64,000 bases of DNA from Leisingera methylohalidivorans DSM 14336 (lineage in GTDB: Bacteria > Pseudomonadota > Alphaproteobacteria > Rhodobacterales > Rhodobacteraceae), in contig NC_023135.1 in NCBI RefSeq assembly GCF_000511355.1, forward strand, positions 3,648,838 through 3,712,837, given 5' to 3'. Under the pieces are notes generated by a model that worked only from the letters and a program-made list of their open reading frames with translations, searched no databases and was not told where the DNA came from. This document shows, piece by piece, positions 1 to 8,074 of this stretch. A program made the position numbers and the translations under genes. Position 1 is the stretch's first letter, and the number at the start of each line of letters is the position of its first letter.

Positions 1-10
1 TTTAACAGTG

Positions 11-370
11 ATGCACTCGGAAACAGTGCGCCTTGATCCTGACAAACTCTCTTCCCTTTACGATCAGCTCGGCGAAGCCGGTGCCGAAGATGTGGTGTGC
101 CGGGCAGTCGAAGAAATGGCCGTGCGGCTGACGCATTGCGAGCGGCTTTGGCGGCAGAATGACATGGTCAGCCTGCGCAAAAGCGCCCGGTCGCTGATCG
201 CGATGGCCGATCAGATCGGCATGACGGCGCTGACAGCCATTGCCAGGGATGCGACCGTGGCCATTGATGCCGAGGATGCTCCGGCGGTTGCCGCGATCCT
301 GTTCCGGCTGATGCGGGTGGGCGAACGCTCGCTGACCGCGGTCTGGGATCAGCAGGACATGACGATCTGA
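11..370 (+). CDS. Hpt-like small protein lacking the phospho-accepting histidine
   Basis: A 119-residue, mostly helical protein without signal peptide or membrane segment. The layout resembles the histidine phosphotransfer (Hpt) fold. The segment around residues 58-71 (SARSLIAMADQIGM) lines up with the Hpt signature A-H-x-L-K-G, but Arg60 stands where the phosphorylated His should be and the following Lys-Gly is Ile-Ala. If the fold is right, it cannot take part in a normal phosphorelay and would be a docking or scaffold protein. A GTG directly precedes the chosen ATG, and only 10 bases upstream are visible, so a slightly longer N-terminus outside the window cannot be excluded. The next gene, a peptidase, starts 85 bp downstream. 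Family assignment is by pattern only. Confidence 0.55.
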   Translation: MHSETVRLDPDKLSSLYDQLGEAGAEDVVCRAVEEMAVRLTHCERLWRQNDMVSLRKSARSLIAMADQIGMTALTAIARDATVAIDAEDAPAVAAILFRLMRVGERSLTAVWDQQDMTI

Positions 371-455
371 CAGGTCGGCGGCCGGCAGGGCTTGCAGACG
401 GCGCTGCGGCGGCTACTCTGGCGCATCATTCCTGATCCGCAACCGGAGTATGCCC

Positions 456-1838
456 ATGCCGCCCGTCTTTGCCGCGCCCAGCCCGGACGCCTGTCCTGTG
501 CATGTCATCGCAAGCGACACTTTCGACAGCTGGCTCTCCAGCCAGCCGCAGCGCGTGCAGGCCTGGGCAACGGCGCAGGGCTTCACCGGCGCCTGCGGCC
601 AGGCTGTGGCCGTGCCGGCGGCGGATGGCACCTTTGAAATGGCCCTGGCCGGCTATGGCAATGATGCCGCGCGCACGCGCCGCCGCTTTGTGCTGGCCGA
701 GGCCGCCGCGAAACTGCCCGCCGGGACCTACCGGATCGCCTCCGGCCTGCCGCAGGAAGCGGCCGTAACCGAATCGCTGGGCTGGCTGCTGACCGGCTAC
801 CGCTTTGACCGCTACAAGGAAAACGCGGCACAGGCCGCTGCATTGGTGGCGCCGGATGGTCTGGATGCAGGCGCCGTGGAATCCCTCGCGGCCGCCGAAT
901 GCCTGACCCGCGACCTGATCAACACGCCCGCCTCTGACATGGGCCCGGCAGAGCTGCAGGCCGCCGCCGCCGCCCTGGCAGAGGAATTCGGCGCGGAGAC
1001 CTCCATCATTCTGGGCGAGGACCTGCTGGCGCAGAATTTTCCGCTGATCCACACTGTCGGCCGCGCCTCGGACCGTGCGCCGCGGCTGATCGACCTGCGC
1101 TGGGGCAGCGCCGGGCCGCGGCTCACCCTGGTGGGCAAGGGCGTCTGTTTCGACACCGGCGGGCTGAACCTGAAGCCCGGAAACAGCATGGCGCTGATGA
1201 AAAAGGACATGGGCGGCGCCGCCAATGTGCTGGGCCTGGCGCGGATGATCATGGCCGCCGGGCTGAAGCTGCAACTGCGGGTGCTGATTCCGGCGGTGGA
1301 AAACGCCGTCTCCGGCCCCGCCTTCCGCCCCGGCGACGTGCTGACCTCGCGCAAGGGGCTGACGGTCGAGGTCAACAACACCGACGCCGAAGGCCGCCTG
1401 GTGCTGGCCGACGCGCTGATGCTGGCCGCCGAGGAAGAGCCGGACCTGCTGATCTCCATGGCCACGCTCACCGGTGCCGCGCGCGTCGCCGTCGGCCCCG
1501 ACCTGTCGCCCTTCTACACCGACCGCGATACCGATGCCGCTGCCCTGTCTGCCAGTGCCGCGCACACCGCCGACCCGGTCTGGCGGATGCCGTTTTATGC
1601 CCCTTACGAGACCATGATCGAACCCGGCATTGCGGATCTGGACAATGCGCCCTCCGGCGGCTTTGCAGGCTCGATCACCGCCGCGCTGTTCCTGCGCCGT
1701 TTTGCCGGCGATGCCCGTTACATGCATTTCGACATCTACGGCTGGACCCCCAGCGCCGCCCCCGGACGCCCCAAGGGCGGCGCCCTGCAGGGCGCCCGCG
1801 CGCTGTTTGCGGCGCTGCCGGGCCTGCTGGAGCTTTGA
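456..1838 (+). CDS. Leucyl aminopeptidase family protein (peptidase M17)
   Basis: Cytosolic metallo-aminopeptidase of the M17 family (460 aa) that removes N-terminal residues from peptides using two metal ions. The catalytic domain shows the expected ligands: Lys228 and Asp233 in VGKGVCFDTGG, Asp251 in the KKDMGG segment, and Asp310/Glu312 in the family signature NTDAEGRL, with Arg314 as catalytic arginine. The N-terminal 150 residues are the usual poorly conserved domain. An in-frame ATG lies at 450, but the GGAG at 445-448 is only 1 nt from it and 7 nt from the ATG at 456, so the latter is chosen. The NlpC/P60 peptidase gene follows after 4 nt, so the two are probably co-transcribed, as would suit turnover of cell-wall or general peptides. 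Confidence 0.9.
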   Translation: MPPVFAAPSPDACPVHVIASDTFDSWLSSQPQRVQAWATAQGFTGACGQAVAVPAADGTFEMALAGYGNDAARTRRRFVLAEAAAKLPAGTYRIASGLPQEAAVTESLGWLLTGYRFDRYKENAAQAAALVAPDGLDAGAVESLAAAECLTRDLINTPASDMGPAELQAAAAALAEEFGAETSIILGEDLLAQNFPLIHTVGRASDRAPRLIDLRWGSAGPRLTLVGKGVCFDTGGLNLKPGNSMALMKKDMGGAANVLGLARMIMAAGLKLQLRVLIPAVENAVSGPAFRPGDVLTSRKGLTVEVNNTDAEGRLVLADALMLAAEEEPDLLISMATLTGAARVAVGPDLSPFYTDRDTDAAALSASAAHTADPVWRMPFYAPYETMIEPGIADLDNAPSGGFAGSITAALFLRRFAGDARYMHFDIYGWTPSAAPGRPKGGALQGARALFAALPGLLEL

Positions 1839-1842
1839 GTGC

Positions 1843-2667
1843 ATGACCGACCGCCGCCGCACACCGGTGAATGACCGCATCGCCGCCGCGCATCTGAAGG
1901 ATGCTCCCGCCGGCCTGGACCTGGTAGAGGGCACTGCCGCCCGCATCGGCGTGCCGGTTGCGGACCTCCTGCGCGCGCCGGACGGCGCCCGCGACCGCCA
2001 GCTTGTCTATGGCGAGCCGGTGACCGTCTACGAGGACCGCAACGGCTGGTCGTTTCTGCAAGCGGCCAAGGATTCCTACGTCGGATATGTGCCCGGCACG
2101 GCCCTCACAGCGCCGTTTGAAGCCACCCATTGGGTCAGCGCCCCGGCGACCCACTGCTATTCGGCGGATGACTTCAAATCGCCGGAGACGCAGGCGCTCA
2201 GCCATGGCAGCCGGGTGCAGGCCCTGGGCGGCACCGGACGGTTTCTTGAAACCAACCTGGGGTTCATTCCCGCCCGCCACCTGTCGCCGCTGGGCGCCCA
2301 TGCCGCGGATCCGGCGGCAGTGGCGGAACTGTTTCTCGGCACGCCCTACCTCTGGGGCGGCAACAGCCGGTTCGGCATCGACTGCTCCGGCCTGGTGCAA
2401 GCGGCGCTGCTGGCCTGCGGCATGCCCTGCCCCGGCGACAGCGGCATGCAGGAGGCAGAGTTGGGAGAGGCGGCCGCCTCCAAAGACTATCAGCGCGGCG
2501 ACCTGCTGTTCTGGAAAGGCCATGTGGCGCTGGTGCGGGACGCCCGCACTCTGATCCACGCCAACGCCCACGATATGGCGGTGGCGATCGAACCGATCGA
2601 AGCGGCGGTTGAGCGGATCCAGGCCCAGGGCGACGGCCCGGTCACCGCACATAAACGGCTGGCGTGA
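1843..2667 (+). CDS. C40 family peptidase (NlpC/P60) with N-terminal SH3-like domains
   Basis: Predicted cell-wall peptide hydrolase (274 aa) of the NlpC/P60 cysteine peptidase family, which cuts gamma-D-glutamyl-diamino acid bonds in peptidoglycan stem peptides. Residues 50-150 look like two bacterial SH3-like modules (for example GEPVTVYEDRNGWSF). The catalytic domain occupies about 155-265, with nucleophile Cys181 in FGIDCSGLVQ, His227 in WKGHVAL and His239 as third polar residue. There is no convincing signal peptide, so it may act on imported muropeptides in the cytoplasm, which would suit its position 4 nt after the aminopeptidase stop. The open frame extends upstream to 1630, but that part overlaps the aminopeptidase; ATG 1843 is the sensible start. 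Confidence 0.88.
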   Translation: MTDRRRTPVNDRIAAAHLKDAPAGLDLVEGTAARIGVPVADLLRAPDGARDRQLVYGEPVTVYEDRNGWSFLQAAKDSYVGYVPGTALTAPFEATHWVSAPATHCYSADDFKSPETQALSHGSRVQALGGTGRFLETNLGFIPARHLSPLGAHAADPAAVAELFLGTPYLWGGNSRFGIDCSGLVQAALLACGMPCPGDSGMQEAELGEAAASKDYQRGDLLFWKGHVALVRDARTLIHANAHDMAVAIEPIEAAVERIQAQGDGPVTAHKRLA

Positions 2668-2712
2668 CCCGCATCAGCCACCGCAGGCAGTGAAAATCTT
2701 GCGAAGTTTTCT

Positions 2713-2738
2713 GACCGGAAAATTTGAGTTTTCCGGTC
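2713..2738. terminator. Bidirectional hairpin between convergent genes
   Basis: A perfect 10-bp stem (GACCGGAAAA / TTTTCCGGTC) with a 6-nt loop lies between the NlpC/P60 stop at 2667 and the DUF2794 stop at 2763, which are convergent. A-rich and T-rich stem bases would give a short U-tract in both directions, so it could end both transcripts. Confidence 0.7.
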
Positions 2739-2762
2739 CCTCTGCGGCAGCAGCCGCACCCG

Positions 2763-3107
2763 TCAGTCCACAGACCGGATCAGCTTGCGCTCCAGCACCC
2801 GCAGAACGGTTTTCAGATCCGCCCCGCGCTTCAGGATGTGCCCGTCCATGCCCACCACCGAATACTGCCCCTGCCGTTGCCGCAGCTTGGGACGCTTTTC
2901 GATCCGGTATAGCGGATGCTCTGCGGTGCGCCGGAAGACGGAAAAAACTGCCAGATCACGCAGGCAGGCAATCCCGTAATCGCGCCATTCCCCCGCCGCG
3001 ACCATGCGGCCGTACAACGTCATAATGACCGACAGTTCCCGCCGGTCAAACGCGACTTGCTGAGGGTAGGAAGATCCGGGAAAAGGCTGCACCTGATCAA
3101 AGCTCAT
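2763..3107 (-). CDS. DUF2794 domain-containing protein
   Basis: Small basic protein (114 aa) matching the DUF2794 family, found almost only in Alphaproteobacteria and without known function. Recognisable features are the segment VAFDRRELSVIMTLYGRMV and the GEWRDYGI motif near residues 40-50, followed by a charged C-terminal half. No signal peptide or membrane span. The frame stays open to 3137, but the ATG at 3107 fits the usual family N-terminus (MSFDQVQPF). It is convergent with the NlpC gene. The ArsR-type gene lies further upstream on the same strand, about 115 bp away. Confidence 0.8.
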   Translation of the reverse strand: MSFDQVQPFPGSSYPQQVAFDRRELSVIMTLYGRMVAAGEWRDYGIACLRDLAVFSVFRRTAEHPLYRIEKRPKLRQRQGQYSVVGMDGHILKRGADLKTVLRVLERKLIRSVD

Positions 3108-3222
3108 AGTGTATAGGTTGCGCCGTTTCCGGGGCAAATCAAGGTTTATCCCCTTCGAATTTTCCTGTGATGCAGAAGGCGCACAGGCTCTGCCCCCTGT
3201 TTTCAGCCCGCTCCGGCCTGCC

Positions 3223-3912
3223 TCAGGCCGCCACCAGCCCGCCGCAGCTGAGGCCCAGAATCTGCTCCAGCGCGCGTGCGCCAGGCGTCGTCAGCACCAA
3301 TCCGCGCTTGTGCCGGCGGCGCCTGACCCAGCCGCTGTCCAGGGCGTGATCCAGCATCAGCCGCCCCAGCGGCCCCGCCACATGCAGCTTGCGCTCGGTC
3401 CAGTCCAGACAGGGCCGGGCAAAGGGCTGGCGGCCCGGTTTCTCAGGCAGAACAACCCCAAGCTTCAGCCATTCGCCGGCCGGAACAGCGCAAAAGGCGC
3501 CGTGTTCCTCCCGCAGCATCCCGCGGTCCAGAAGCGCCCGGGTCATCGCCACAGCCAAAGGCCCGGCCAGATGGTCATAGCAGCTGCGCACCTGTGCCAG
3601 ATCCCCCGCCTTGCGCTGCTGCGCCCGGTGCAGGCTGTCTGCGGGCGCAATCGCCGCCAGCTGCTCCAGCGCATGCGCCACCTCCGGCCCGGCCAGCCGG
3701 TGATAGACACAGCGGCCGCGCTTTTCGGCCACCACCAGCCCGGCATCCTGCAGCAGCCGCAAATGCGCCGAGGCGGTCTGCGGCGTCACCCCGGCAGCCG
3801 CCGCCAGCTCCTTGTTGGTATAGGCGCGCCCCTCCATCAGCTCGCACAGCATCTGCGTGCGGCTGGCGTCGCTGATGGCCTGGCCCAGAATGTCGAAACG
3901 CGGTGTGATCAT
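3223..3912 (-). CDS. ArsR-type winged-helix transcriptional regulator
   Basis: 229-residue DNA-binding protein with an N-terminal ArsR/SmtB-like winged helix. Residues 10-85 include GVTPQTASAHLRLLQDAGLV as recognition helix region and a beta-wing at RGRCVYHRLAGPE. The C-terminal 140 residues are much longer than in classical metal-sensing ArsR proteins (about 100 aa) and contain a CYDHLAG motif around residue 110; such extended members are common in Proteobacteria and their ligands are mostly unknown. The typical paired metal-binding cysteines of ArsR (CxCxC) are absent. No neighbouring efflux or metal gene suggests a target. It is followed by DUF2794 on the same strand. Confidence 0.8.
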   Translation of the reverse strand: MITPRFDILGQAISDASRTQMLCELMEGRAYTNKELAAAAGVTPQTASAHLRLLQDAGLVVAEKRGRCVYHRLAGPEVAHALEQLAAIAPADSLHRAQQRKAGDLAQVRSCYDHLAGPLAVAMTRALLDRGMLREEHGAFCAVPAGEWLKLGVVLPEKPGRQPFARPCLDWTERKLHVAGPLGRLMLDHALDSGWVRRRRHKRGLVLTTPGARALEQILGLSCGGLVAA

Positions 3913-3992
3913 GTTTGCACTCTACGCGCGCCCTGCAGCCAGACCCAAGCAAAACCCTTCGCCGCGCATCGAACTGTTCCCCGCGTGTCCCG

Positions 3993-5675
3993 TCACGCAA
4001 ACGACCCATGGCAGAACCAGCCCGGCGACAGCGCGCCGCCATGGGCAAAGAACAGCCACAGCCGTTCGCCGCTTCGGGTCGCCACCACCCAGTAATCGCG
4101 CACGCCGCTGCGCCACTCCGGGTCCTCCAGCCACCATTCCGGCGCAATCCGCTCCGGCCCTTCGGCCCCGGCCAGCTCCCAGTCGCGCGCCCGCCAGCGG
4201 AAACGCTCCGGCACCTCAGGCCGCTCCGGCGCGGTGACCAGCTCGGGCCGCCAGAGCAGCAGCGGCCGCGGCCGCGGCGGCTGCGGCCACGCGCCCGCCG
4301 CAGGTTCCGACCAGGCTGCCGCCTGCACGGTAAAGGTCTTTTCCGGAATATGGCTCTCTGCCGGGTGATACCGGGTGATCGCCTCCAGCCCCAGCCGCGC
4401 GCCCAGGCGGCCGATCAGATCCTCCAGCGCCGCGCCATCCTCCTGCCGTGCCCGCGCCGCGGCCCCCGCCTGCATATGGCCCGCGGGGGTGCGGGCGTGG
4501 ATCGCTTCGGCCTGCAGCACCTCCAGCCGCAGCATGTCGATGCCATAGCCCGCATCGATCTGCTCCAGCTTCATCTCCAACAGCGGCCGGATGCGGTCCG
4601 GCTCGCGGCTGGCACGGGCCAGGCCCAGGGTCACGGCCTCCATCTCCTGGTCGCAGCGGTGCGCCTCCAGCCGCAGCACCCGCGCGCCCTTGCCGCGCGT
4701 CTCCAGCCGGGCACACAGCCGCGGCAGCATCCGGTCGATCCCCGCCAGCAGATCCTCCATCAGCCCGATCGGCTCCGGCAGGGTCAGCCGCACCGCAAAA
4801 TGATCCGGGCTGCGCGCGGGCGAGACCGGCTCCGGCGCGCTGCCCATCGCCTGATCCAGCCGCAAGACCAGCCCGCGGCCGAACCGGCGCGCCAGGCCGG
4901 CCCGCGGCTGCCCCAGCAGATCGCCGATCCGCCTGAGGCCAAGCCGGTTCAGCTGCGCCACCGTGGCGCCGTCCAGCCGCAAAGCCGCCACCGGCAGCGG
5001 CCCAAGCGCGCCGTAAGCCTGCCCGGCTCCGGCAATCCGCCCCGGCTCCGGCGGCGGCGCCTGCAGCTGCGGCGCCGCACCGCCGCGGGTCCAGTGGCGG
5101 CGTTTGGCGCTTTGCCGCGGGCTGCGCTTCTGGGCCCGGGACCGGGTCGCCCGGGCCTCCTGGTCGATGGCATCGCCCGAGCGGTCCGGCGCGGCGTCCT
5201 CGCCCGCGTAGCGCGCCAGCGCCCAGGCCGCGCCCAGGGTATCCGCCAGCCCCATCTGCACGCTCAGGCCCATCTCTGCGCAGTCCTGCCCCGCCGTCTC
5301 CATCAGCGCCGCCTCGCTGCCGAACAGATGCGCGCAGCCGGTAAGGTCGATGGTCAGCCCGTCCTCCCCGGCCTCAGCCACCCAGGGGCTGAACTTGCCG
5401 GCCCAGCGCCTGAGAGCGGCCAGGAACGCCGCCTCAGCCGCCCGGTTGCGCGGCCGCACCACCAGGCCCGCACACATCGCATGGGCATCGCGCAGCGGCT
5501 GGCCCGGCTGCAAACCTTCCGCCGAAGCCGCCGTGTTTAACGCAGAAATAACCTGGGTGTTGGACACTTCCCCGGCAACAGCCAGCGGCCCGGCAATGCC
5601 GCCGCGCTCTGCCCGCATGATACGTTCGGCGCCAAGGCGCGGAAACCAAAGCGATAAGATGCGGCGATGGGGCAT
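3993..5675 (-). CDS. imuB: ImuB, catalytically inactive Y-family polymerase of the mutasome
   Basis: 560-residue member of the ImuB (DNA polymerase Y-like) family. ImuB is an inactive Y-family relative that binds the beta clamp and brings DnaE2 and ImuA to damaged DNA, enabling SOS mutagenesis. The N-terminus (MPHRRILSLWFPRLGAERI) is typical. The region that in active polymerases carries the SIDEAFLD acidic pair reads DGLTIDLTGCAHLFGSE, so key carboxylates are altered as expected. The frame continues to a TTG at 5690, but ATG 5675 gives the standard start. No clear Shine-Dalgarno precedes it, as if translation was once coupled to an upstream gene. A LexA box lies 58 bp upstream. imuA, normally immediately upstream, is missing, and dnaE2 lies about 27 kb away. 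Confidence 0.85.
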   Translation of the reverse strand: MPHRRILSLWFPRLGAERIMRAERGGIAGPLAVAGEVSNTQVISALNTAASAEGLQPGQPLRDAHAMCAGLVVRPRNRAAEAAFLAALRRWAGKFSPWVAEAGEDGLTIDLTGCAHLFGSEAALMETAGQDCAEMGLSVQMGLADTLGAAWALARYAGEDAAPDRSGDAIDQEARATRSRAQKRSPRQSAKRRHWTRGGAAPQLQAPPPEPGRIAGAGQAYGALGPLPVAALRLDGATVAQLNRLGLRRIGDLLGQPRAGLARRFGRGLVLRLDQAMGSAPEPVSPARSPDHFAVRLTLPEPIGLMEDLLAGIDRMLPRLCARLETRGKGARVLRLEAHRCDQEMEAVTLGLARASREPDRIRPLLEMKLEQIDAGYGIDMLRLEVLQAEAIHARTPAGHMQAGAAARARQEDGAALEDLIGRLGARLGLEAITRYHPAESHIPEKTFTVQAAAWSEPAAGAWPQPPRPRPLLLWRPELVTAPERPEVPERFRWRARDWELAGAEGPERIAPEWWLEDPEWRSGVRDYWVVATRSGERLWLFFAHGGALSPGWFCHGSFA

Positions 5676-5733
5676 GGGCAGATCGGGCAACAGGGGCCGG
5701 CAGGCGGCAGATTACAGGAGTTCCACAGCATAT

Positions 5734-5748
5734 GTTCTTATTTTGTTC
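5734..5748 (-). promoter_or_regulatory. LexA (SOS) box upstream of imuB
   Basis: The 15 bp read GTTC-TTATTTT-GTTC on the plus strand, an exact match to the alphaproteobacterial LexA operator GTTC-N7-GTTC. It lies 58 bp upstream of the imuB start and is the only plausible operator in the short gap to the divergent cytochrome gene. DNA-damage induction of imuB is inferred from this match. Confidence 0.85.
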
Positions 5749-5787
5749 CTGTCATCCGATTCGGCCGATCCCCCCGGGGCCCTCCCG

Positions 5788-6264
5788 ATGAGCATCCGCC
5801 TGTTCAAAACCATTGCCTTCATGGCGATCCTCGCAGCGCTTGCCATTGGCACCACCGCTCCGGTCACAGCCAGGGACGGCGACAGCAACCACGTGACGCG
5901 CAGAATGGCCCTGATGACCTCGCAAAAGGCAGCAATGGATGTGCTGACCGGCATGATGGCCGGGCGCAGCTCTTTCGACCGGGACAGGGCCCGCGCGGCG
6001 CGGCGGCAGCTGATCAGATCCACCGGCACGATCCGCAAGCATTTCAAGAAGGCCCGGATGGATCCGCGTTCCCATGCGCGGCCCTCGATCTGGCACGCCT
6101 GGAAAGATTTCAAAGCCCGCGCAGACACCGCCGAGGCAGCAGCCCGCAACCTCAGCACCCGGTCCCTGCCCGCCCTGCGCCGCACCCTGCCCAGCCTGAT
6201 GCAAAGCTGCCTCAGCTGCCACGAGACCTACCGCAACACGCCCAACAGCTTCACCACGCACTGA
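5788..6264 (+). CDS. Cytochrome c'-like periplasmic haem protein
   Basis: 158-residue exported protein. Residues 1-28 form a signal peptide (basic start, hydrophobic core AFMAILAALAIG, cleavage after a TARD-like site). A single haem-binding motif CLSCH (Cys141, Cys144, His145) near the C-terminus is the cytochrome c' / c556 arrangement, and Met40 or Met43 could be the distal ligand near the N-terminus. Cytochromes c' are four-helix bundles that bind NO or act as electron carriers. The mature protein is unusually rich in Arg and Lys, which is atypical for the family. ATG 5788 is chosen because it starts the signal peptide; the longer open frame upstream overlaps imuB. The TetR gene ends convergently 52 bp downstream. 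Confidence 0.75.
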   Translation: MSIRLFKTIAFMAILAALAIGTTAPVTARDGDSNHVTRRMALMTSQKAAMDVLTGMMAGRSSFDRDRARAARRQLIRSTGTIRKHFKKARMDPRSHARPSIWHAWKDFKARADTAEAAARNLSTRSLPALRRTLPSLMQSCLSCHETYRNTPNSFTTH

Positions 6265-6316
6265 TGACCGGCAGGCATCAGCCGCCGGCCCGCACGGACC
6301 GGCCCGCGCGCCGCAG

Positions 6317-6934
6317 TCAGGTGCCGAACCGCGCCATGAAGGTCTCGATTGCCCCGGCGATCACCCGCTCGCGTTCGGCCTCGGTGAAATCATCGTCGAT
6401 GTTGAACAGGAACCGCAGGAAAACATCCGCCTTGCACAGCTCGATGAACTGCGCGGCGGCCAGGTCGGCATCCTGAATAGCCAGCTCGCCCCGCTCTGCG
6501 GCGCCCTCCAGGTAATCGCGGATCTGCCCGTGCAGCACCATCGGGCCGCTTTCATAAAACATCGGCCCCAGTTCAGGGAAGCGGTCGGCCTCGGCCACAA
6601 AGATGCGGAACAGCTGCAGGCTGAGCCCCCCGATCAGAACGCCGTGAACATGTTCCGCCGCCAGCCGCAGCACGCCGCGCGGGCCGCAATCGCCTGCTGC
6701 CAGGTCCGGCCCGCTGTCCGCCTGCTGCCCGCAGACCGAACGCACCACCTCCATGAACAGCACCCGTTTGTCTGGGAAATAACTGTACAGCGTCGCCTTG
6801 GACACGCCCGCCGCCTTGGCAATATTGTCGACGCTCGCCCCCTCGAACCCGTCAGCCAGGAAAACCTCGCGGGCCCCTGCCAGGACCTGATCGAATTTCC
6901 GGCCGGTGCGCAGGACGCTGGCTTGCTGGTTCAT
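6317..6934 (-). CDS. TetR/AcrR family transcriptional regulator
   Basis: 205-residue repressor-type protein. The N-terminal helix-turn-helix is classical: residues 33-58 contain ASVDNIAKAAGVSKATLYSY, followed by FPDKRVLF. The C-terminal ligand domain (about 80-200) resembles the AcrR/TetR C-terminal type with FRIFVAEADRFPELGPMFYE. ATG 6934 is chosen because the homology begins at MNQQ; the frame extends to 7012 without similarity. It is divergent from mbfA across a 147-bp gap containing an Irr-type box, so it may control mbfA, itself, or both; the ligand is unknown. Confidence 0.87.
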   Translation of the reverse strand: MNQQASVLRTGRKFDQVLAGAREVFLADGFEGASVDNIAKAAGVSKATLYSYFPDKRVLFMEVVRSVCGQQADSGPDLAAGDCGPRGVLRLAAEHVHGVLIGGLSLQLFRIFVAEADRFPELGPMFYESGPMVLHGQIRDYLEGAAERGELAIQDADLAAAQFIELCKADVFLRFLFNIDDDFTEAERERVIAGAIETFMARFGT

Positions 6935-7051
6935 GCGGTTTCCTCGGGATGCAGGCTGCAGGCAGCACGGTCTGACCCTAATGTAATCCGCGCCGCCGCT
7001 TTGCAACAGCATTACCCGCGGCGACTTGCGGCGGCTCGCGGAAGGGGTATA

Positions 7052-7068
7052 GTTAGAACCATTCTAAA
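7052..7068 (+). promoter_or_regulatory. Irr-type iron control element before mbfA
   Basis: The 17-bp sequence GTTAGAACCATTCTAAA is an almost perfect palindrome that differs from the published Irr/ICE consensus (TTTAGAA-N3-TTCTAAA) only at the first base. It ends 13 bp before the mbfA start. Irr represses mbfA under low iron in rhizobia; the same control here is inference from the site. Confidence 0.8.
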
Positions 7069-7081
7069 CTGAGGGCAGATG

Positions 7082-8056
7082 ATGCGATTTTTCACCCAGC
7101 GCAAGCGCTTTGCAGAGCTGACCGGGCAAGAGGTTCTGGCCCTGGCAATCGCTTCAGAGGAAGATGATGCGCGGATCTACCGCGGCTATGCGGAACGGCT
7201 GCGCGCCGAATATCCCGCGTCGGCGGCAATGTTCGACGGCATGGCGGCGGAAGAAGACGAGCACCGCGCCCAGCTGATCGACCTGCACCAGGCACGGTTC
7301 GGACCGGCAATTCCGCTGATCCGGCGCGAGCATGTGGCGGGTTACTATGCCCGCCGCCCTGTCTGGCTGATGGAAAACCTCAGCCTGGACCGGATCCGCG
7401 GCGAAGCCCGCGCGATGGAGCGCGACGCCGAACGATTCTACACCGCCGCCGCCGCCCGCACCCGGGATGCCGCCACCCGCAGGCTGCTCGGCGATCTGGC
7501 CGCGGCCGAGGCCGGGCATCAGGCGCGCGCAGGCGAATTGCAGGACACGCATCTGGACACCGGCACCCGCGAGGATGAGGACCGCGCCGCCCACCGCCAG
7601 TTCGTGCTGACCTGGGTGCAGCCGGGGCTGGCCGGGCTGATGGACGGCTCGGTTTCCACCCTGGCGCCGATCTTTGCCACCGCCTTTGCCACCCAGGACA
7701 CCTGGACCACGTTTCTGGTCGGCATGGCGGCCTCGGTCGGGGCCGGCATCTCGATGGGTTTCACCGAGGCGGCCTCGGACGACGGCGAACTCTCGGGCCG
7801 CGGCTCACCTCTGAAACGCGGCCTGGCCTCGGGCGTGATGACCACCCTCGGCGGCCTCGGCCACGCCCTGCCCTATCTGATTCCGGACTTCTGGACCGCC
7901 ACCACCCTCGCCCTGCTGATTGTCTTCGTGGAACTTTGGGCGATTGCCTGGATCCAGAACCGCTTCATGCAAACCCCGTTCTGGCGCGCCGCAATGCAGG
8001 TTGTGCTCGGCGGTGCCCTGGTGCTGGGGGCGGGCGCGCTGATCGGCAGCGGCTGA
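7082..8056 (+). CDS. mbfA: MbfA, membrane-bound ferritin-like / VIT1-CCC1 iron exporter
   Basis: 324-residue fusion of a cytoplasmic ferritin-like (rubrerythrin/erythrin) domain and a VIT1/CCC1 membrane domain. Di-iron ligands are visible in the first part: Glu27 in SEEDDARIY, Glu58 and His61 in EEDEH, Glu113 in AMERD and Glu143/His146 in AEAGH. The C-terminal half (about 172-322) holds the VIT1-like membrane segments with the motif GLMDGSVSTLAP. In Bradyrhizobium and Agrobacterium MbfA exports Fe2+ and protects against peroxide. Two adjacent ATGs (7079, 7082) are possible; GAGGG at 7071-7075 is better spaced for 7082. An Irr-type iron box lies immediately upstream, which supports a role in iron detoxification. 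Confidence 0.88.
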   Translation: MRFFTQRKRFAELTGQEVLALAIASEEDDARIYRGYAERLRAEYPASAAMFDGMAAEEDEHRAQLIDLHQARFGPAIPLIRREHVAGYYARRPVWLMENLSLDRIRGEARAMERDAERFYTAAAARTRDAATRRLLGDLAAAEAGHQARAGELQDTHLDTGTREDEDRAAHRQFVLTWVQPGLAGLMDGSVSTLAPIFATAFATQDTWTTFLVGMAASVGAGISMGFTEAASDDGELSGRGSPLKRGLASGVMTTLGGLGHALPYLIPDFWTATTLALLIVFVELWAIAWIQNRFMQTPFWRAAMQVVLGGALVLGAGALIGSG

Positions 8057-8074
8057 AACACGGCAACGGCAGCA

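Noticed and set aside
5537..5731. A 64-residue frame starting next to the imuB LexA box as a real imuA.
   Set aside because: It has no similarity to ImuA, overlaps imuB in another frame, and lacks a ribosome site; at best a left-over start codon.
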